Origin: Sphingomonas colocasiae
GTDB lineage: Bacteria > Pseudomonadota > Alphaproteobacteria > Sphingomonadales > Sphingomonadaceae
Direction: 5' to 3'
Assembly (NCBI RefSeq): GCF_019880585.1
Contig: NZ_JAINVV010000004.1
Span: forward strand, 744,001-808,000
DNA: 64,000 nucleotides
Shown: one piece after another, positions 59,264-64,000 of the stretch
Layout: each line of letters opens with the position of its first letter
Position numbering within the stretch: the stretch's first letter is position 1
The notes under the pieces: model-generated
Told to the model about the DNA's origin: nothing
Database searches by the model: none
The model's input: only the letters and a program-made list of their open reading frames with translations
Program-made: the position numbers and the translations under genes

Positions 59264-62131
59264 GTGCGTTGGACATATCCCGCCGCCGCGATCGCGGCGG
59301 CGCTTGCCTTTTCGACATCCGCGACCGCTCGCCCGGCCGATTCGCAGCCGGATCGCGCGGCGATCGCGAAGCTTGATGCGATGTATGAGGCGGCCGACGC
59401 GATGGACGGCCGTGCCGACCTGAAGGCCTATCGCAAGACCTGGGAGGATGTGCACGCCTTCGCGCGGAGCATCTATCCGGCGGATCATCCCCGCCTCGCG
59501 GTGATCGAGGGGCAGATCGGCGTCGTCTCCTATCTGGAGGGGGACGTGCTGGGCGCGCTGGCGCGTTCGCGCCCGATCGTCGAGCGATTGCGTCGGGCAG
59601 GACCCGGCTATGCGGAGGCGCTGACCAGCGAACTGAACGGCGAAGTCGTCTATATGATGACGCTCGGATTGCACCGGGAGGCGCGCGAGATCGCGGCGGA
59701 AGTGCTGGCGCGCCGGCGCGCGCAATATGGAGAAACGCCGCACCGGCAGGTCGCCGCCGCCTATGGCAATCTGGCGCATGCCGAATTCGAGTTCGGCAAT
59801 TACGATATTGCGATCGAGACCGACCGTCGCGCGATCGCCGAATCGAAGCGCCTCTCTCCACCATCCCCCAATCTGCCACTCTATCTGGCGAATCTGGCGA
59901 TCTATCTTGGCGGGGCGGGGCGTATCGAAGAGGCGGTGGACGCCGCCCATTCCGCGCAGCGCGATTATGAAACGCTCTTGCCCGCCGACCATCCGACCGT
60001 CGCGCAGAATCTCAACACGCTCGCGCGGCTGCAACTCCAGCTCGGCAGGCCTGCCGAAGCCGAACTGGTCGCCAGACGTGCGACCGATATCGCGGCCGCC
60101 AAGTTCGGCGAGATGCAGCAGACCGCCAATTATCTGGCGACGCTCGCCCAGTCCCTGGTCGAGCAGCGCAAGGTGGCGGAGGGCAGGACGATCGCCGAAC
60201 GCGCCATCGGCATTCTCGAGCGCGATCTCGGCCCCGATGCGGATCGCACGCTGATGGCGCGCGAAACGCTCGCCGCGGCAATGGCGGCGGGCGGGGATCG
60301 AGCGGGTGCGCTCGCGCTGCGGACGCGCATCGCCGAGACGCGCCAGCGCAAATTTCCGCCCCATCATCGCGATCGCATCCTTGGCGGCGACCGTATGGCG
60401 ACGGAGGCGCTGATGCTGGGTGCTTTCCCGCAGGCGCTTGCCGCGCAGAGCGATGCGCAGGCGTTGCGCGCGGCGACCTATCCCGCCGACGATATCGCGC
60501 GACTGGTGGGGGAGGCGCGGCTGGGCGCGATCGAGGCGCGCGGCGGCCAGGCGGATGCCGGATTGCGCCGCGCCGGCGCGGCGGCGGCGATGCTCGATCG
60601 CAGGCTCGATCAGTTGCGCGCCGCCGGGGCGGCGCGCACCGGCCATGATCGCGAGGCGCGGGGCGGCTATGGCTGGGCGCTGGATGCCGCGCTCAGCGCC
60701 GGCGATACCGATGCGGCCTTTGCCTTCGCGCAGCGTGCCATCGAGAATGCGGCCGGCCGTGCCGCCGCCGATGCCGCCGCGCGCGAGGCGATCACCGATC
60801 CCGCGACGGTCACGGCGTTGCGCGATCGTCAGGATGTTGCGGCCGAGCTCCAGCGCGTGCTGGACCGGCAATTGCGGCTGGCCGGGCGCGGCGAGGACAT
60901 GCGCGAGATCGACGCCCAACGCGCGGCACTGGCCGAGAAACTGGCCGGTGCGGATGCGCGGCTGGTTGCGCTGGCGCCCGCACTGGTCGCTGCCGAGCGC
61001 GCGGGGCCCGTCTCGCTGGCGGACGTGCGGGCGGCGCTGCAGCCCGAAGAGGCGCTGCTGGTCGCGGCGGTCGGCCCGACGGGAACCGCGCTGATCGCGG
61101 TCACACGCGATGGAGCGACGCTCGCGCGCGCCGATCTCGGTCGCGAGACGGTCGAGGCGCTGGTGCGGCGGCTGCGGACCAGTATCGCGCCGGGGGCGGA
61201 CAGCTTCGACTTCGCGGCATCGGCGGCTTTGCATGACGCCCTGCTGCCGCAACCGATCGCGCGGGCGATCGCGGGGCGCAGGCGGTTGCTGGTCGCGACC
61301 GGCGGAAGCCTTTCCGCCTTGCCCTTCGCGGCGCTTGCGCCGGCTATGGCCGTACCGACGCCGGGCAAGGCGCGCTGGCTGATCCGTGATCACGCGATCG
61401 TCCAACTCCCCGATGTCGCGGCGGCGGCGCGGCGGCGCGCGTTCGTCCAGGCCAAGGATGTGACGCGCTTTGTGGCGGTCGGCGCCCCACAGCTTGCCGC
61501 CGCCGATCCCGATTCCAGCGCCACACCTTTCCGTTCGGCCAATCTGGCGCGTCAGGTTGCCGAATTGCCGTCGCTGCCGGCGACCGCGCCCGAACTCACC
61601 GCGCTGGGCCGGGCGCTGGCCGCGCCGAACCAGACCATATTGACGGGCGCGGGCGCGACCGAGGCTGCGGTGCGGCAGACGCCGCTGGCGGGCGTCGTCG
61701 CCTTTGCCACGCACGGCCTGATGCCCGGAGAACTCGATGGGCTCGACGAACCGGCGCTGGTCGTGACGCCCGGCGGGGGGGACGATGGATTGCTGACCGC
61801 GAGCGAGATCATGCGGTTGCGCATGGATGCGGATTGGGTCGTGCTTTCGGCCTGCAACACGGCCGGTGGCGGCGGTGCGGACGATGCCGGCTTCGCCGGG
61901 CTGGCGCGCGCGTTCCTTCATGCCGGCGGACGCAATCTGCTGGTATCGCATTGGGCGGTGCGCGACGATGCCGCCGCGTTCCTCTCGGTCGAGACCGTCA
62001 AGCGCTACCGCGCCGGCGCCGATCCTGCCGAGGCATTGCGCGAGGCGATGCTGACGATGCTGAAGCGATCGCCGGTCCCCGGCGGCGATCAGCCGGTCAA
62101 TTGGGCGCCTTTCGTGTTTGTGGGCCGCTGA
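59264..62131 (+). CDS. Secreted TPR-CHAT (caspase-like) protein
   Basis: A 955-residue protein with a signal peptide (cleavage at ATA-R, about residue 23). TPR-like helices cover about 50-450 (DHPTVAQNLNTLARLQLQLGR, core NLA.L...G), a helical linker follows, and a C-terminal CHAT domain spans about 600-955. The caspase-like dyad is His817 in FATHG and Cys864 in LSACNT, with the GLARAFLHAGGRNLLVSHW motif (core SHW.V.D). The start is GTG with GGGGGAAG upstream. CHAT domains are peptidases; this one is expected in the periplasm. It may cleave the giant surface protein or envelope targets (inference). Confidence 0.9.
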   Translation: MRWTYPAAAIAAALAFSTSATARPADSQPDRAAIAKLDAMYEAADAMDGRADLKAYRKTWEDVHAFARSIYPADHPRLAVIEGQIGVVSYLEGDVLGALARSRPIVERLRRAGPGYAEALTSELNGEVVYMMTLGLHREAREIAAEVLARRRAQYGETPHRQVAAAYGNLAHAEFEFGNYDIAIETDRRAIAESKRLSPPSPNLPLYLANLAIYLGGAGRIEEAVDAAHSAQRDYETLLPADHPTVAQNLNTLARLQLQLGRPAEAELVARRATDIAAAKFGEMQQTANYLATLAQSLVEQRKVAEGRTIAERAIGILERDLGPDADRTLMARETLAAAMAAGGDRAGALALRTRIAETRQRKFPPHHRDRILGGDRMATEALMLGAFPQALAAQSDAQALRAATYPADDIARLVGEARLGAIEARGGQADAGLRRAGAAAAMLDRRLDQLRAAGAARTGHDREARGGYGWALDAALSAGDTDAAFAFAQRAIENAAGRAAADAAAREAITDPATVTALRDRQDVAAELQRVLDRQLRLAGRGEDMREIDAQRAALAEKLAGADARLVALAPALVAAERAGPVSLADVRAALQPEEALLVAAVGPTGTALIAVTRDGATLARADLGRETVEALVRRLRTSIAPGADSFDFAASAALHDALLPQPIARAIAGRRRLLVATGGSLSALPFAALAPAMAVPTPGKARWLIRDHAIVQLPDVAAAARRRAFVQAKDVTRFVAVGAPQLAAADPDSSATPFRSANLARQVAELPSLPATAPELTALGRALAAPNQTILTGAGATEAAVRQTPLAGVVAFATHGLMPGELDGLDEPALVVTPGGGDDGLLTASEIMRLRMDADWVVLSACNTAGGGGADDAGFAGLARAFLHAGGRNLLVSHWAVRDDAAAFLSVETVKRYRAGADPAEALREAMLTMLKRSPVPGGDQPVNWAPFVFVGR

Positions 62132-62678
62132 CGAAACAGGGCGCCGCCACCCTTGGATGACGACGCCCCTGACCGCTCCGCTCCCCCTGCCAGGGTCGCA
62201 TAATGGCAAGGGGGCGGACGATGTCTCGTGCCTGGAAGGCGATACGCAACTGGCGCGCGCGATGGCGGGCGGGGCGCCGGCCATCGCTTGACGGGCGGTT
62301 TCGCGTTCAGGCGATCCGGAGGAGCACCATGTTCGCGAAACGTCCGCCGTCGCGCCCCGATCATGTGCAATTCGCCGAGTCCGGACCAGTGACGTCTGGT
62401 GCCAGAATCATGTCAAATCCTGTCATGAATGCGGACATGCGGGTGGGAAGGTCGGGAACGATGGAACCCCGGATGCACATGATCATGCGCTTGAGCCGGG
62501 CGAACTTCGAGCATGAGGGCGTGCGCCTGCTCGACCTGATCGGCGGAGTAATACCGACTGGAACGATCCAGTGACCGGGGTTTTCATGATCGTAGATTGA
62601 TCAAAAATGGATGCTTCAGATGTTGACGAATGAAGCTGCCCACCTACGTTCGCTGAAGATTTGCCAGGAGGGTCGTCG
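62132..62678. other. Intergenic stretch with only a doubtful ORF
   Basis: About 550 nt between the CHAT gene and the next clear gene. The first third is GC-rich; the last 110 nt are AT-richer. No hairpin, repeat or RNA gene was recognised. One doubtful ORF is listed separately. Confidence 0.5.
62221..62574 (+). CDS. Doubtful small basic ORF
   Basis: A 117-residue open frame starting at ATG 62221 with GGGGGCGG upstream. A shorter version from ATG 62329 has an excellent GGAGGAG site and encodes 81 residues. The sequence is Arg- and Met-rich, has no domain, and its codon use is less biased than in neighbouring genes. It may be a remnant or a small regulatory protein; I would not rely on it. Confidence 0.25.
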   Translation: MSRAWKAIRNWRARWRAGRRPSLDGRFRVQAIRRSTMFAKRPPSRPDHVQFAESGPVTSGARIMSNPVMNADMRVGRSGTMEPRMHMIMRLSRANFEHEGVRLLDLIGGVIPTGTIQ

Positions 62679-63179
62679 ATGGCTCGTTCAGTGATGACCG
62701 GCGCGGGTATGATAATTGCCGCATTCGGCCTGTCCGTTCCGACAATCGCTCAGTCTGATCCGCCGATCACCAGAAGTGACATTGATGCCGGAAAGCGTTC
62801 AATCATCGAATACGCCGACAGAGGAATCGCGGAAAATCTGCCTGAATATTCAAAAAGCTTTGAACCCGTTGGAGTAACGCTGGCGCAGTTTCGTACCACT
62901 TTTCGGTGGGCGTTTTACGGCGCAACCATCGGGAACTGCGCAAAATTTGCTTCCCCGGGCGACAAGGAAAATTGGCTCGCCAAGTTGGATCAGCTGGAGC
63001 TGGGAGACGGAAAATTAGCGACGGCGACGATCCGCGAGCTAACAAAAAAGAACGGCCTAGAATATTACGATTGGGCAGCCAGCGATGCTCAGGCCGACCC
63101 TAACCAATGGGGAGTTAGGCATTTCTGCCTCATAAACCTGCCGGCGGTCCGGGAGTTGCTCGCAGAGCTGGGCCGATGA
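62679..63179 (+). CDS. Secreted protein of unknown function, lower GC
   Basis: A 166-residue protein with a signal peptide (cleavage at IAQ-S, about residue 25). The mature domain is mixed alpha/beta with two Cys (IGNCAKF, VRHFCLI). No family recognised. CAGGAGGG lies before the ATG. Its base composition and codon use are clearly more AT-rich than the surrounding genes (for example AAA, GAA, TTT and TCA codons), suggesting recent acquisition; it lies about 170 nt from a tRNA gene. Confidence 0.7.
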   Translation: MARSVMTGAGMIIAAFGLSVPTIAQSDPPITRSDIDAGKRSIIEYADRGIAENLPEYSKSFEPVGVTLAQFRTTFRWAFYGATIGNCAKFASPGDKENWLAKLDQLELGDGKLATATIRELTKKNGLEYYDWAASDAQADPNQWGVRHFCLINLPAVRELLAELGR

Positions 63180-63351
63180 ACACCCGCGCGCTCAAAGACC
63201 TGGGTTGAGATGAAACGCTTGCGCTCGATCAGGTTCGCCGGGGCGGCGCGCGCGGCGCGCAGTAAACGAAACCAGCGTGCTTATCTTGTGATTGTCCAGC
63301 GTGATTAGCCTGAGGCGGCTTGGGTTGATGGTCGGCTAAGTCATCGAAAAT

Positions 63352-63428
63352 TGGCGCGCCCGGCAGGAGTCGAACCTGCGGCCTCAAGATTAGAAGTCTC
63401 GCGCTCTATCCAGCTGAGCTACGGGCGC
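63352..63428 (-). tRNA. tRNA-Arg (anticodon TCT)
   Basis: A full cloverleaf reads on the minus strand. Acceptor GCGCCCG pairs with CGGGCGC, the D arm is GCTC...GAGC, the anticodon arm CGAGA-CTTCTAA-TCTTG holds TCT, and the T arm is GCAGG-TTCGAAC-CTGCC. CCA is encoded at the 3' end. It decodes AGA/AGG, rare codons in such a GC-rich genome. Confidence 0.96.
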
Positions 63429-63541
63429 GCGCCGGACATCCGCTTATCGCGTGATCGCGCGCGGGGGAAGCGTCTTGAAATCGGAACCTTTCATGTCCGG
63501 CATGGATTGCGCGGGCACGAAAGCTCGATCATCATGCCGGG

Positions 63542-64000
63542 ATGAGCATGCGGGGCATTGGGGTCGGCGTTGGCGCGCCACGGGCGGTTTCGGCCGAATC
63601 GCTGATGGGCGGGCATTTCCGCTGGTTCGATTTCGTGATGGCGGCCTTCGTCACCGTGCTGCTGCTCTCCAATCTGATCGGCGCGGCCAAGCTCTCCACC
63701 CTATGGGGTTTCACCTTCGGCGCGGGCATTCTGTTCTTCCCGCTCGGCTATGTGATCGGCGACGTGCTGACAGAGGTTTACGGCTATGCGCGCGCGCGCC
63801 GCTGCGTCTGGGCGGGCTTCGGCGGGATGACGTTCATGGCGGTGATGAGCTGGGTGGTCGTGGCGATGCCGCCGGCCGAGGGCTGGACCGGGCAGGCGGC
63901 CTATGAATCGGTGTTCGGCAGCACCTGGCGCATCGTCTTCGCATCGTTGCTCGCCTTCTGGGCGGGCGAGTTCGCCAACAGCTTCGTGCTCTCCAAGATG
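63542..64000 (+). CDS. Queuosine precursor transporter (YhhQ/VUT family), partial
   Basis: The first 153 codons, open to the window edge, encode an inner-membrane protein of the YhhQ family. Helices begin at about residue 29 (FDFVMAAFVTVLLLSNLIGAAK). The family hallmarks FPLGYVIGDVLTEVYGYARARR (core DVLTEVYG.) and AGEFANSFVLSKM are present. YhhQ imports the queuosine precursor preQ0/preQ1. An ATG at 63548 is an alternative start. The C-terminal part lies outside the window. Confidence 0.88.
   Translation, partial: MSMRGIGVGVGAPRAVSAESLMGGHFRWFDFVMAAFVTVLLLSNLIGAAKLSTLWGFTFGAGILFFPLGYVIGDVLTEVYGYARARRCVWAGFGGMTFMAVMSWVVVAMPPAEGWTGQAAYESVFGSTWRIVFASLLAFWAGEFANSFVLSKM

Noticed and set aside
62089-62370. 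Minus-strand ORF of 93 codons after the CHAT gene
   Set aside because: It overlaps the CHAT C-terminus, is Pro/Arg-rich and has no ribosome site.

Overview
The window is a GC-rich alphaproteobacterial chromosome segment, most likely from a sphingomonad (Sphingomonas or a relative). This rests on the codon bias, TonB-dependent receptors of the degradative type, paired VirJ/MprF lipid genes, sphingomonad-style catabolic clusters and extracytoplasmic proteins. No insertion sequence, prophage, CRISPR array or rRNA was seen. One tRNA-Arg(TCT) lies near the right end.

Layout. 0.1-3.4 kb: a two-component system in an apparent operon with a PDZ protein and a DUF1003 membrane protein, next to two small secreted proteins. 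4.0-9.4 kb: a lysyl-phosphatidylglycerol (LPG) cluster with AcvB-type LPG hydrolase, a second single-domain VirJ protein, a DUF2147 protein and MprF/LpiA synthase-flippase; a MipA/OmpV protein follows. 10.3-26.0 kb: a compact peptide-catabolism region. It has a membrane-dipeptidase-family enzyme, two M3 oligopeptidases, an alpha/beta hydrolase, a TetR regulator, an MFS carrier, a TonB receptor, a sarcosine/N-methyltryptophan-type oxidase, an M20 amidohydrolase, a DUF885 peptidase and a second hydrolase. The three divergent intergenic regions carry the same operator (GATACA-N4-TGTATC and variants), so the whole block reads as one TetR regulon. 26.1-31 kb: a choice-of-anchor A surface protein and a pirin/isochorismatase/pirin/OsmC/FMN-reductase redox cluster. 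31-48.2 kb: a second catabolic block with SnoaL-like and DUF3237 proteins, two acyl-CoA synthetases, three acyl-CoA dehydrogenases, enoyl-CoA hydratase, SDR, SMP-30 lactonase, Baeyer-Villiger-type monooxygenase, TonB receptor, MFS and an IclR regulator. It looks suited to a cyclic or branched carboxylic or ketonic substrate. A persulfide-dioxygenase-like MBL/rhodanese protein follows.

49.4-62.1 kb holds what I consider the most novel system. A Slam/DUF560-type outer-membrane protein (the outer-membrane component of type XI secretion) sits 14 nt upstream of a 1,879-residue exported protein. That protein has a FecR-like N-terminus, about ten helical repeats of about 70-80 residues, and three tandem beta-rich domains, each with a close Cys pair. 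Next come a small secreted protein, a second two-component system and a secreted TPR-CHAT (caspase-like) protein. A 16-bp element in front of the Slam gene recurs (14/16) between the response regulator and the CHAT gene, which links them. The right end (62.2-64 kb) has a doubtful ORF, a lower-GC secreted protein, the tRNA and the start of a YhhQ-type queuosine-precursor transporter.

Functions are assigned from motifs and family knowledge only. No database search was run, and substrates are inferences.
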